NCBI GenBank assembly: GCA_049999765.1
Contig: JBNGIQ010007777.1
Location: 1-53,586 of the forward strand
From: Phaeoceros laevis
Taxonomy: Eukaryota > Anthocerotophyta > Anthocerotopsida > Notothyladales
Reading direction: 5' to 3'
Length of the DNA: 53,586 nucleotides
Position 1 is the first letter of the stretch, and each line of letters opens with the position of its first letter. The notes below the pieces were generated by a model. That model was not told the origin of the DNA, searched no databases, and was given only the letters and a program-made list of their open reading frames with translations. The position numbers were made by a program, and so were the translations under genes. Positions 36,558 to 47,747 of this stretch are shown here, in pieces.

Positions 36558-38386
36558 ATGTTTGGTCAGAAGGGCGTGTTGAAGAAGGGACACTTGCGGC
36601 AGCCATGGAAGTCGGGCAACACGGTTGTGGTGGCAATCGTAGCTCTAGTGTTCCTCGCAGGTTTCCTGCTGCTGTCGCCGCACCTGAGCCTGGGCAGGGG
36701 CTCTCCTGTACAGTGTGTAAATGTGGAGGACACGTTGCGGTCGGAGCTGGGCGGAAGGCTGGGGCGGATAGTGAACCCGACGATATCTCTAAACGGAGGA
36801 AACAAGCTGGATGAGAATCTAGGTGGTTCAAGGGAATTGGACAGGCCTAAGTTGTTGGGAGTGGTGGGGATTCAGACGGGATTTGATTCGGAGGAGCGGC
36901 GAAAGTCTCTGCGGGAGACATGGATGCCCTCCACCACTGAAGGTATTGCCAGGTACCTCCGCATCCTATTGACAAACGGATCGGGTTATCTTCCGTTGTG
37001 ACACTGTGTATTCTCAGCCCGTTTCCACAGAGAGTGCTTGCTTGTGGCGTTCTGAGGGTGGATGAGCCTTTACTTTGCACCGCAACTGACAAACCGTGGC
37101 TAAGGCAGGTTGGAAGAATCCACCGGGCTTGCTATTCGATTTGTGATTGGTCACACAAAAGACGCATGGAAGACAGCAGCTCTTGATCGGGAGATTTCCC
37201 AGTACAGAGATTTCTTACGCATTGACATAGAGGAGGACTATCATCGGCTGAAATACAAGACGTAAGAAGGTTTTTGTTTCAGCTGTTGGCTCCAATTGAG
37301 CCAGACTGTGTACTGTCCCAGTTCAAGTTTTTGGGGCCCAAGGGATCGTTCTATATCTTCTTGTACTCTATCTGTTATGCTCCTGGTATGCTGCCAAACA
37401 GTTTCCAGCATACAGTGGCTGGCTCTTTTAACCTTACTCTGTCACAAAACTGCAGGCTGGCATATTTCAAGGCTGCATTCTTGTTGTTTGATGCTGACTT
37501 TTATGTAAAGGCAGACGATGACATCTACCTTCGTCCAGGTAGTATTCCCAGAAACTCGCATTATTTTATCCATAGAAATCCTTCCTAAGGAGGCGTCACA
37601 TGTTTCTACTGACATCAAATGTACTTCCATGGCTCTTGATGCAGATCGGCTGTCGACATTGCTTGCCGCTGACAGAAGTAAAGCTCGAACTTACTTAGGG
37701 TGCATGAAGAAAGGACCTGTTATCACAGACTCCAGAATGAAATGGTACTGAAACATCCTATAGAGTGATCCCTTCAGACGCCACTGATGGTTTCTTCACG
37801 ATAGGCTGTAAATTTTATCACAAGTGTTGAACAACTGCAGGTATGAGCCAATGGGATATATGCTGGGATCTGACTATTTCTTGCATGCTTATGGCCCAAT
37901 CTATGCCCTCTCTAGAGAAGTTGTAGCAGATTTGGCTGCTGCTCGAAATGACAGGTATCCCCGATCCAGCAAGGTTCTAGTCTCTTTTCTGTTTACGGTA
38001 TCCGTATGCTTTACTTTCCTTTTGTCATGTACAGATACAGGTACTTCAGCAACGAAGATGTCACTGTTGGTGTGTGGATGCTTGCTATGAATGTCAACCA
38101 TGAAGACAATCGTGCACTCTGTGATCCCACTTGTCATGATAATTCTATCGCTGTGTGGGACATTCCAAAATGTTCAGGTGACGACCGTCTGCTTGTCATG
38201 TGGTTCTCTGGTCACCCCGTCTGAGCTCATTGTAAGGTTGCACCTGTAACAGATTGTTGGTGTCGATTGTAGTTGTCGTTGCCTGATCTGTGGACGTTCT
38301 TGGCAGGTCTTTGCAATTCTCCAGAAAGAATGCGGGAGCTTCACAAGTTAGATATGTGTTCAAAGAGCCCCACTGTACCTAACTAG
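36558..38386 (+). CDS. GT31-family beta-1,3-galactosyltransferase
   Basis: A multi-exon gene. The N-terminus has a short basic tail and a single membrane anchor ([19 protein letters not shown], about residues 22-40), the type II Golgi layout. The catalytic part has [25 protein letters not shown], then by splicing [33 protein letters not shown], and an exon ending in [17 protein letters not shown], whose DDD is the metal/UDP-sugar DxD motif. Further exons encode [15 protein letters not shown] and [21 protein letters not shown], and the last exon ends KSPTVPN (stop 38384-38386). The family transfers galactose to arabinogalactan proteins or other glycans. The acceptor cannot be told from sequence. 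Exon limits between 36940 and 37540 are approximate. Confidence 0.87.
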
Positions 38387-39224
38387 ACAAGTATTTTTGT
38401 AGCGATTGCTCATTTGTAAAGGAACTGTGGATTGAAGATGCTCTCGCTCTCGGTATCTTCCTTGCACAGTGATCCTGTACACCCTGTACAATTATGCCAG
38501 GTCTCATTACGGCTGTAGTTTTGAGAGAGCCAGGTAGTCCTCCTTGTCCAGGTGTGGTGCCATATATGTCTCGCCATAAAGGGTAGACCAGATGTGGTTC
38601 TGCATCCGGCAAATCATTATCGTGGAGTGCATTTCCTTATTCCACGCCTTCTTCATTGGCTATTTGCTAGATAGTCGCGAAAAGGATAGCTCTATCTATC
38701 TTGTCTCAAAAAAACTGGAGAAGTATATTTGCTCGCCAGTAGTACATTTGCTCGGCTGAAATCGAGTACAGTGCAGATGTGAATCTGATATACTGATTCC
38801 GGTAAGTTTTGTAGAATTTTGTAGAGGCTATGTCTTCATGCCGTACTTCGGTTCAGTAGCTAGACAAGCTCGTTCCATATTTCCTACAGGGAAATGGACA
38901 CTGCACGATTCGTCAAACAGAGAATAGCATGATGCACACTTGAAACATCCCAAGGCTGTGCCTTTTTATTAGCCATGCGTGCGTTGAATTAGTGGCCGCT
39001 TGATCCTGCAGGAGAGCTCAAGCTAGCTTGTCTGATCTTTCCACGAACTGCTCCAGAGAACTGGTCAGCAAAATGCTGATCATGAATGGAAAGCAGGAAG
39101 CTTTCTACACAAATGCAGAGTCGGGAAGCTTTCTCAGTGCACAATCCGTAACAAACCGAAGAGCATAATTCATAGATCTTACTTCAAGTAGCTTCTTTTA
39201 AGCTACCAGACAGTGGATTCGTTA
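38387..39224. other. Convergent intergenic stretch, no gene seen
   Basis: This interval lies between two stop codons (galactosyltransferase on plus, membrane protein on minus). It holds only short frames without domain similarity and is expected to contain both 3' UTRs. Confidence 0.5.
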
Positions 39225-40471
39225 CTATTGGTACCAGGCTCCTCGGTGCAATCGCTTGGCGAGAAAGCTGCGCTTGGACCACCTTGAAATGAGCCAGCTA
39301 GAAACCCGGTTGACTGTGGCCAAGGTGTGAACAAAACTGCGAGTCTGCACAATGCTGTCTCGCATGTTTCTAGCCGCGTATGCCAGTGCTGGAAGAACCA
39401 CCACCTCCCTTGGTCTGGATCTTTGGGGCTGCCACAACACTAATTGAGTGAACACAACCAGTTGGTAAACGGCGTAACATCACTTTCATATTCTACAGCA
39501 AAGACGAGAACGGTGAAGATAGGCATAAGCCAGGGGTCTCACCTTTGGACGCTGCAGAACCTATTCTCCTCAGACCATCTTCTGCAGCACGAACAGCTCG
39601 AGCGGAACTGCGTACTCCCTCTGATATTTCTTGGCTGATGGATGGACATTCATGCTTTATATCAGAAAACAGCTGCAAGCATGTGGGAAGAAGTAGCTGG
39701 CTGGTCATGACCATACCCCAGATCACTGAGTTCCATCGTAAGGTCACTGATCTCCAGCCCCGAAAGCCTGACAGCAGCCATAGTGCCGGGAAGTTCCTCC
39801 CTAGCAGCATCTGCAAGCTTTTCCAGAGATTCTGCCGCCTTCTTGAAGGCCTGTCAATACAGTACCAAGGCAGGAATGAGGCTTAGTTCGTACTTACTTT
39901 TTCCAAACACTGTCTCCCCAGTCCTGGCGAACAAGAGCACCATCACCATACCAGTAAGGTGGGTATTGCAGCCAGAAAGAAGCATGAAAGAGTTCCCACA
40001 GCCTGCAGTTAACACAGGGCAAACATTACGCCACGACAGCCACGAAAATAGCGAGGACTCTGAACTCTGAACGTGGAAACAAGGGGGTTCATGGAAAAAG
40101 CTTACCACACAAGCAATGAAGCCAACGAGGGCAAAATGCTGTTCAGAAGGACTGATTGACGATGTGGAGGGCGATATGGCTGTGCTCGTGCTAGCAATTA
40201 AAACGCCTTGCCCAGTGCCTGCCTTCGAAACCAGCTCCTGCTCGAACGATGCACACACCCCTACCAATTGTTCATTCTTCTTCCCACTTCGACTGCTCCA
40301 TGTCCTGTCTCCCGGGCGTCTTGATCGCTCTTCGCCAGATATGAGAGTGGGCCGTTGGAAGCCTAGGGAATTGCCCCTGTCGCGCACCACTTGCAAGAAC
40401 ATACTCCTAATCCTCGGGGCTCCGTGCAGGCGGACAACGTGACCCGGGGACGCAGCCCGAGCTGTCTCCAT
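39225..40471 (-). CDS. Plastid-targeted DUF948-like membrane protein, uncharacterised
   Basis: Five exons by my reading. Exon 1 (start 40471, METARAASPGHVVRLHG) is rich in Arg and Ser and acid-poor at its N-terminus, like a plastid transit peptide. It ends ALVGFIACV, which continues into exon 2 AVGTLSCFFLAAIPTLL as one membrane span. Exon 3 encodes a long amphipathic helix (AFKKAAESLEKLADAAREEL) and LEISDLTMELSDLG. Exon 4 has EISEGVRSSARAVRAAEDGL, and the last exon has ALAYAARNMRDSIVQTRSFV, ending at 39225. One anchor followed by a helical segment resembles bacterial DUF948 and related plant plastid membrane proteins of unknown role. The final acceptor (CAATTAG) was chosen because it keeps frame. 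Confidence 0.65.
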
Positions 40472-40885
40472 GGCCAAGCATGCGTTCCAGCGCTCACGCC
40501 AGCTTCATTGTTGGTGTTGAACAAGCTGAAAAGGACTCAGGGATCCTCGGGAACATCACCACCGATAAGCTCGGTGTATGTAAAAGAAAAACTAGAAGCT
40601 CTAGCGCTCTTGTAAGTTACGTACAGAGTCTCCAGCTCAACTACGATTTACTGCTCTGATTATCTTACAGTCGCCAACGCATTAGTGCAACAAAATTTGA
40701 GTCCCAAGTGGCCCAGGGTGTGTCTGCAATTTGCTCAGTCCAGCGGTTCGTGCATGGCAGCCACGAACACTCGCACACAAAAACATCTTCCACCTGGCAT
40801 TGATGCCTCGAGCTGATTGGCAACCAATCAAAGCAGACAAACAGGAAAGTCCCTGCAACTTGAAACGCTGGTTGAAAGCCGCTGA

Positions 40886-42608
40886 TCAGTTCTCATCCTT
40901 ATCATAACCCCGGTCGTCCCCTTCGCTTTCCACCTCTTCGTCATCTTCACCTTCCCCAAGTTCTTCGAAGTCCTCAACTTCTGCATCCATGTCTTCTTGT
41001 GTTGGCCTGGGAGCGGTCAGGACAACCTTTTGCCCTTTTGATTCCTCTAGATCTTTCCGAAGGCGAACCATGCTTTGGTTTCTGCGCTCTTCTTCTTTCT
41101 GCTCCTTCTCTTTGAGCTTCTGCTCAAGCTCAACTCTGCCACAGCGTTTCACATGATGCATCGCCCAGGAAATGCCAGGAAACGCGAGTGAAGTAAAGTG
41201 CAGTCATAATTGGAAAAACAGGTCAGGAACCAACAACTTACTTGTAAGTCTCCATGTATTCTGTGGCACTGGCATCAATAGCTTTAAAAAAATCCACCAC
41301 ACCCTCGCCCGTTACAGCAGATACGCCAACGTTGCGAAGATTTCGGTAGAATTCGTCTAGGACAAGACATAAACTTCTACTCAGGCTTGAAGTATATGAT
41401 GTATCACTGTCCACAGCTGCTTGAAAAGCCTCGAAGTCTTCCATCCACTACAGAACATGCTCATATCACATCAGTACTGCAATAATCAAAACTTGTGTGC
41501 TGGTGCTAATCTAACAGCTAATTTCTTACTGACGGGACTTGGAGGCATACCTCAACAGCGAATTGATGCTGTGCCACATCAGTCTTGTTGAATGTCACTA
41601 GAAGTGGCAACCGAGTCTTATACAGAATACCACACGCATACAACATGTTGCTCATGAAAGTGCTGGGGTTTGTTGCTCGAGGGGTATCCACGACAAAGAC
41701 AACCACAGTAGGAAATGTTGACGCGAAAGCTTCTGTAATAATGGCCCCAGAAGCTGACCAGGTGAAGATTTCTATTTGCCCTGGGGTATCAATAAGAACG
41801 TAATCCAATGATTCTGCTCTTTTCTCAACCAGACCTACAACCTGATACAAAGTAAGGTCAGTTGCTAAAATTAAGAACGGCTGCTTCACTCCTACATACA
41901 TATTGGAGAAGCTCATCACTACTGACAAGCACCTGAAACAACAACTGCATTTCCCCACAATGGAGTGAGGGTAGTAACAACTTCGACATTTCATGCCAGT
42001 GAATGCAAAAGGGACAACAAACTTTACCTCATCGAACTTGGTGGCAAACAGATTCAAGGATGTGAGAATGCCCCCATTAGGACCGAGATGATACTCCTGC
42101 ATGACATTTTTGTAATTCACCGTATCACGGATGTCGATGTTGCAGGGGAAGGGCACCGAAGCCACAGCTGGATCCAAGTTCAGGACGTAACCTCGCTTCC
42201 CCGAAGTTTGCACATGGTGAACTAGGCGATGCATCAAGGTTGTTTTCCCACTACCTGTACTCAAACAGGATGTGTATATGTCACACACAAAAGGCACCTA
42301 AAAAGCTAGCCCTAAGCTTCAGGACAATGCAATGTCTTCGCCTGACCAGGCCTATCCCCTGTTAATTCACCTTGTTTGTCGCAGCAAGTTCACGCAAAGG
42401 GACAGGAGCCCAAATTGAGCAGGACCCAAATATTTGCAAACACGACGTTACCAGCCATTCCAATTACGATGATGACAACCGGCTTCTTCTTGACGCCAGC
42501 AGGCTGCTGGCCGCTGATGGAGGCCTTCTCTTCGAAGTCCTTGGACACACTAGCTTCATCTACCATGGTGCCCTTCATCTTCCCGCTCCCCTCACCATCG
42601 GTCTCCAT
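40886..42608 (-). CDS. GPN-loop GTPase 1 (XAB1/QQT2-like)
   Basis: The start at 42608 ([13 protein letters not shown]) is the first ATG in a frame that otherwise opens with TTG. The GTPase domain has all hallmarks: P-loop [14 protein letters not shown] (split by an intron), [19 protein letters not shown], the diagnostic GPN loop [10 protein letters not shown]3 [10 protein letters not shown]4 FNKTDVA and a G5-like VSAVTGEG. The C-terminus is a charged helix ([19 protein letters not shown]) followed by a strongly acidic tail ending [12 protein letters not shown]1 dimerises with GPN3 and is needed for assembly and nuclear import of RNA polymerase II; the plant homologue QQT2 is needed for early embryo division. 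A 263-base promoter region is shared with the divergent RRM gene. Confidence 0.92.
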
Positions 42609-42807
42609 ATCATTCAATCGACTTCCGCTAAATTCTCTGCAGCTTGGCAGGCACAATTGGCCCTCTTCTCGCGAACTCTTCGTCGGTCATTAGGCACATG
42701 TAACTTGCTACATGGCTCGGTTTCACAGCAAAGTTCGCGCTTCACAGCCAGTTCGAAGACAAGTCTGATTAAGACGTACTTACGCACAGAGCGTAAAACC
42801 CTGGAGC

Positions 42808-42826
42808 CCTAAAACCCCTAACCCCT
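42808..42826. promoter_or_regulatory. Telo-box-like cluster in the GPN1/RRM bidirectional promoter
   Basis: CCCTAAAACCCCTAACCCC lies between divergent start codons at 42608 and 42872. It is close to, but not an exact copy of, the AAACCCTA telo-box. A role in the divergent promoter is inferred. Confidence 0.45.
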
Positions 42827-42871
42827 GGCACCTTGTTGCCGCCTTCGGCAGGCAACTCGCTTGGTGTCGAG

Positions 42872-43667
42872 ATGGCGCTCTTCCGGAGATTAGGCTCGGC
42901 TTTGCGGCAGGGCGTCAACAGGTCTATGCTTCAAGAACATGCTGGGGCAGGTGACTCTCTGCCAGCTCTATATCAGGCGCGGCGGGGAATGGCTGGCAAC
43001 AACAAGGTTTTCATTGGAGGTACTGTCGGCAAATGGCTGAGGTAAATCTCAGTTTTTGAGGAGCCTGAACTTCACCTATCATGCATTTGCAGGATTAGCT
43101 TGGGGCGTTGATGAGCACGTTCTGAGAAGCGCGTTTGAGTCTTTCGGGGATATCATGGATGGTAATGGCCAATTGTATATTGCTCGTTCTTGCTGCATTG
43201 ACCTTATGTTCATCGGTTGGTGATGAGACTGGTGGCGTCTGCAGTTGTTGTCATTGTGGATCGTGAAACTGGGAGATCCAAAGGATTCGGTTTTGTCGAA
43301 TTCACTACCGACCAAGCTGCAGAAACTGCCTTGACCCAGATGGATGGCCAGGTATGACTTTGTTGTGTTGCCAGTTCGTAGTTTAGCTTAAATTTCTGCT
43401 GGAGACATAGTTTTGGTGGCTGAATTCGCATCTGGGATGACCTATGTCCCTGCCATCTCTCTTGTTCTTATGCAGGACTTGGCTGGACGTGCAATAAACG
43501 TGAAGTATGCTGCTGCTAGAGGAAGCGCTCCTTCCAGGGGTGGGTTTGGTGGAGGTTTTGGTGGTGGGTCTGGCGGATTTGGTGGTGGATTCGGAGGTGG
43601 TGGTGGATTCGGTGGTGGTGGTGGATTCGGAGGTAGTGGTGGCGGTGGTTTTGGTGATCAGCAATGA
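42872..43667 (+). CDS. Mitochondrial glycine-rich RNA-binding protein
   Basis: Four exons. Exon 1 encodes a presequence (MALFRRLGSALRQGVNRSML) and RNP2 NKVFIGG. Exon 2 has LAWGVDEHVLRSAFESFGDIMD. Exon 3 has VVVIVDRETGRSKGFGFVEF (RNP1) to MDGQ. Exon 4 has DLAGRAINVKYAAARG and a tail of GGFGGG-type repeats ending GFGDQQ. This is the class IV small GR-RBP layout (mitochondrial GRP/RBP), which binds RNA and includes cold-responsive and editing-associated members. All three introns match in position and phase those of the RRM gene at 17123-17929, so the two are paralogues; only this copy has the long glycine-rich tail. Confidence 0.9.
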
Positions 43668-44327
43668 CATGTGGGGTATGGCTTGGGCTTTCAAATCTGA
43701 AACTTGGATTGGCTGCCGAGGCTTGAGCTAAACACTTCAGCCCTTACAGACCTCAAGACTCGGTGCTGTACTTGGATGGGTACGAGTGGTGGTGCCTTCA
43801 ATGCCCCAACCATCCTTTCTCTGGACCTGACCTACTAAGCACTAGGCACAAATCTATGGGAACAAGCGCGGCCCATCGCCAACCTCTGCAATTTGATATG
43901 GAAATTGGGCAGATACTGCCGTACCTACGGGGTTGGTGATTCAGGAGGAGCGGAGCATGATCTAAGTGAAAGTGTTGTAGTTGATCGGTTCTAGGAAGAG
44001 GGTATCACGGATGTAAATGTATACGCATGTTATGATACATATTTCTAGCTAGGAAGAGTGAGCCCAGATTGTCAGGTTGCTGTCTAGACTTGTGTGTACG
44101 CTGCGGCCAAAGCATGCTCTTTCCTTAAACTGTAAGGGCTACATCTGGTAGGTCATGGATTTTATGGCGTGTCCTCAAGGCTGCCTGCAGGGCAAGCCAG
44201 GAAGATTCTCCGCCGCATGTGAATCATCAGGATCCCAACAGAACTGACACGTTTATCTTCAAAACTCAACCCATGTGAACACCACAGGTCCTTCAATGTT
44301 GAGACAAGGCAGCATCATATATACAAC
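43668..44327. other. Convergent intergenic stretch, no gene seen
   Basis: This lies between the GR-RBP stop and the stop of the next minus-strand gene. No open frame with a domain. It probably contains both 3' UTRs. Confidence 0.5.
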
Positions 44328-45883
44328 TTATTTGTTAAGCGAAGGCCTATCTCTACACGGTACCCCATCTTCGCTCTCATCGTCACTGGAACTCCCGTAG
44401 GCTAGACCCAGCAAACTAGCACTTTGCTGCGGTCTGTCAGGACCAGGATGGCCATCTGTAGATGTCCACGCCCTTTTCTCTTCAGATGCTTGTCTGCCTT
44501 GTTGCGAAGCAACAGACGTTTGATCCTCAGTTTTGCTAGAGCTGCAGCTTCTGCTACAGTTATCCAAGGCTGCAGACGAACTGACAACCCGAACCCTCTT
44601 GGGTTTAACCTCCACAATGCTTTTCAGCAAAGTTTGCTGCCTGCACCACAACATCAAAACTGAGACAAATTCCTCTTTCACCAGAACACATGAGATAGTG
44701 ACTGCTATGAAGTTATGATAGAATACAGTACCTTATGCCACTTCTCGGCTTTGGCTCCACTCGTATTTGAGGAGCAGCTGCAGTTGGGACTGAATCAGCT
44801 AGGCTAGCAGCTTTGTGCACAGTGAAGTCAAGGATCATAACAACATGGAACAGGCTGTGAACTCTAACACACAATTCAAGATAACACATGCAATGCAAGC
44901 AGCATCTTGACTAGAGATTGCAGTGTGTGAAGCAAGACGAGAAGAAACTCTACGGCATCTGAACACAGGTTAGGATATCTTGAAAGCAGCGAATGCTCGT
45001 TTCTCTGTTCGCCGTCGAAGCCGTTCTGCATCTTCCTCTGCTTCCATTTGTTCTTTGAGGTAAAGAAGGTCGTCACTATCCAGGGCTAAGGTCCCCCCCA
45101 ACCAGTAACAAGCTTAGGATAGGTTTCATAAAATCTCGCTTCTCCCAGTAGAGATTGTGTCATCATGCGAACTAGAATTTTGATTTGGCACAAATACGAA
45201 TCAATGCAGCACAAGCAACTAGGATGAGTTTAAAGAGATACCACCGCGCCCATGCAAGTAACCTCCGCGCTCTCCAGCTACCTCCTGCATCTACTCTCAT
45301 CATCATCCGCCAGGTGCCACGCCAAATTCCCTGTCAGGGCAGGTTCTCAGAGAATTGCCACAGCTAGGAAACTTGCAACGCTCTTGGTACTAAAGGGTCC
45401 AACGAACTCCTATTCCCTGATGCTACACTCTGATAGACCTATTTTACTAACCTTAGCTACCATCCGTTTAAACGCAAGGTCTTCATCATCAGTCTTGTCC
45501 GCTCGGCCACCTTTGGTGCCCCACTTCTTGTCTGTCAAAGCGATCTTATTCAGTAAAAAGGTTGTTAGGACAGTACCGGACACGAAAGCAGTTCAATAGA
45601 CCCAATCTCGAAGCAACAGCAGACTCTCAGACTAGAACTACTCCACCCAAGCTGAGAACCAGCAAGGCCATGCAAGAAACAAAAAACTTATTCAAGCACT
45701 CCGTACAGCGTGATGACCTAATACATCGCAAACTTGACCTACAACATTATTGGCATCCTCGGACGCAAAAAGGGCCACATCCTCAGATGCTGAAGGCAGC
45801 ACACTCTCGTTTTGTCCACAGAGGGAATGCGTACCTTTCGGGTCACTCAAATTCGTGTACTCCCGCACCTCCCGGCCGGACAT
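44328..45883 (-). CDS. Conserved plant protein of unknown function, Ser/Asp C-terminus
   Basis: Six exons. Exon 1 gives MSGREVREYTNLSDPK (ATG 45883) and exon 2 DKKWGTKGGRADKTDDEDLAF to MVAK. Exon 3 gives MQEVAGERGGYLHGRG. Exon 4 (44979-45085) gives ALDSDDLLYLKEQMEAEEDA and RRTEKRAFAAFK, a charged helix. Exon 5 gives KAASLADSV and RVEPKPRSGI. Exon 6 gives QQTLLKSIVEVKPKRVRVV, a Ser-rich region and LLGLAYGSSSDDESED. The basic VKPKR block suggests nuclear location. I recognise the pattern as a conserved plant protein but know no function. The intron between exons 4 and 5 has AT-AC ends and is described separately. Confidence 0.78.
44815..44978 (-). other. AT-AC intron with U12-type signals
   Basis: Exon 4 ends AAG (44979). 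The intron begins ATATCCTAAC and ends GTGCAC, and exon 5 resumes AAAGCTGCTAGC in frame (phase 0). ATATCCT matches the minor-spliceosome 5' site. ATCCTTGAC, with its branch-point adenine at 44828, lies 13 bases before the 3' end and matches the TTCCTTRAC branch consensus in all but the first base. Confidence 0.8.
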
Positions 45884-46336
45884 GGTTGCAACCCCGGCAG
45901 TAGCGGCCCCAGCAGTAGTACAACCTCAGAAGAGGCTACAGTCGACCTCAACAGGGTTCGTTGCCTGTCCACCAGGCATTCTGCGCAGCAAATCCTGTAG
46001 AAAATGCCCGCAGGACGGTCACCGCAGGTACTCAGCGTAACACGTTGATGGCTTGGGCTACTTTGACGCCCTGCCTCTAACTACGATTGCGCTCCTGGGC
46101 TCCACCCTTCTCCGCAAGGGTTTGCAACAGATAGTCTAACCGTTATAATTAAGTGCCGCCCCCTCGTCAAACATCTCTCCCAATGATGGAGTTCCACGTT
46201 GCATTCAGATCTATCCGAAAGGAAAGCCCTAATAACAAACGCGGATGGCCCCGTAGATAAGGTTTCATTGTCCACGCCATGGAACTTGTTCCTTCGCAGC
46301 TGCCTGCGGACTCGGATATCTGCACTTGTTTTTCAT
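45884..46336. other. Upstream region of the AT-AC gene; no gene seen
   Basis: This lies between the ATG at 45883 and the stop of the next minus-strand gene at 46337. It contains no recognisable domain and is likely promoter, leader and a neighbouring 3' UTR. Confidence 0.45.
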
Positions 46337-47343
46337 TCAGAGGAGATTAAGCTCGTGATCTGAGACATCTGTAATGGTAATGTGGATATTAAGCAAAAAC
46401 AATCTAGTACCTCTCTGGTAGTCACGAAGGTTAACTAAGAGAGGATCACCAAAGTTTCTGTTCCTGGCCACCAAATGTTATTGGACTGATGAAAGACATG
46501 CCCAAGAAGAGAATGTGATGATCATGCATATGAATGATATGGTCTATACGTGAGAAAGATTGCGGTGAGAGACTAGCAACCAGGGGCTGACTGTGAGTGT
46601 GGAAGAAGGGTTCCAAGCGCTCTAAGAAAGCCACTTGAGCAGCGAAGTCCTGTACTCTTGCCAACATTCTTAGCTACATGGACAGTGTCCTGTACCCTCT
46701 TAAGTTAGGTTAAAATGAGAGACATACGCAAGGGAGCTAGAGAAGGCAAGTTGCTTGAATACCTGTAGGCGTTGTCCAACGGACTTCAAAACAGCACCCT
46801 CTGGGTCCCTCTCTAATTGCTCTACACGGTCCTGTTGATACTTTGCTTGCAAGTCACCAAAAAAAAGATACTTTGCTTGCCACCTGACACTAGCACTAAT
46901 GGCAGTGCTTGCTGATGAGCCACAAGTTTCAGTTTCTAGTATTGAGCCTTTTTTTTATGCTGGTCCTGAAATAGGAGAACCTGGGATCTGCTTGCTGCAC
47001 AGTTCAACCAGCTTTTTTGAAGTCACGGACACGATTCTCGTTGAGGAAATCAGCATTTTCCACCTACACAGTCTGCGCGTAGTTGAGTCCCCCATGAGAA
47101 GCAAGTAAAACATATGAGCTACATAGGTGCAAGTAGGAACGCTGCTTAACCAAAGCATTATCAGACAGGCTATGAATTCTGGTGTGGGTAAACTGCGTCT
47201 ATTATATGTCAGGCCCTTCACAGCACAACAGCTAAACAAAGAGCTTCTACTTTACACATAGCCAGCTATGCTGCCCCCATAATAGTTTTGCTCACCGCAA
47301 AGTCGAATAATACTTCTCTTGCAAAGCTCGAATAAGGCAACAT
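46337..47343 (-). CDS. Candidate small multi-exon protein, about 121 residues, unknown
   Basis: Six exons can be joined with GT-AG sites and consistent phase. MLPYSSFAREVLFDFA (start 47343) joins VENADFLNENRVRDFKKA, then AKYQQDRVEQLERDPEGAVL to GQRLQ, then LRMLARVQDFAAQVAFLERL and EPFFHTHSQPLV, then LNLRDYQR and DVSDHELNLL (stop 46337-46339). The product is helical and charged, with no membrane segment. I do not recognise the family. The N-terminal exon could be preceded by others, since its frame stays open upstream. It lies just downstream of the L-aspartate oxidase gene on the same strand; the gap holds that gene's 3' UTR. Confidence 0.5.
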
Positions 47344-47747
47344 TGAACATATCACCAACTGCAGACGAAAGAACCCTACCTTCTGCAACAACTATTTCAC
47401 TGGAATGATGCAGCTCTCGGGCCAAGCAGAAGAATGAGTAGCACACAGTAAGACGGACTACAACCGAACGCCTTCAGAAACTGAATGGTTCTTCTGTCTC
47501 TCCAACATGTACGAAGATTCTTGGAAGCATCTAAAATACAGGTTTGGTGGTCCTCCCATGTGCAACACTGAGCTCAGAAGGTAGAAAAAGCAACTTGCTC
47601 CTGGAACCTCGCACAGTTGTAGAGCCCTCCTCCAGGAATCAGATATACTAAGAAACAAGGTGCATTTGAGACCTTCCAGCTGCCAGTGGTTGGAAACCCT
47701 TCTCCTTTCTCCTTACCCGTCCCACCAATGACTACAGTTGTCAGATG

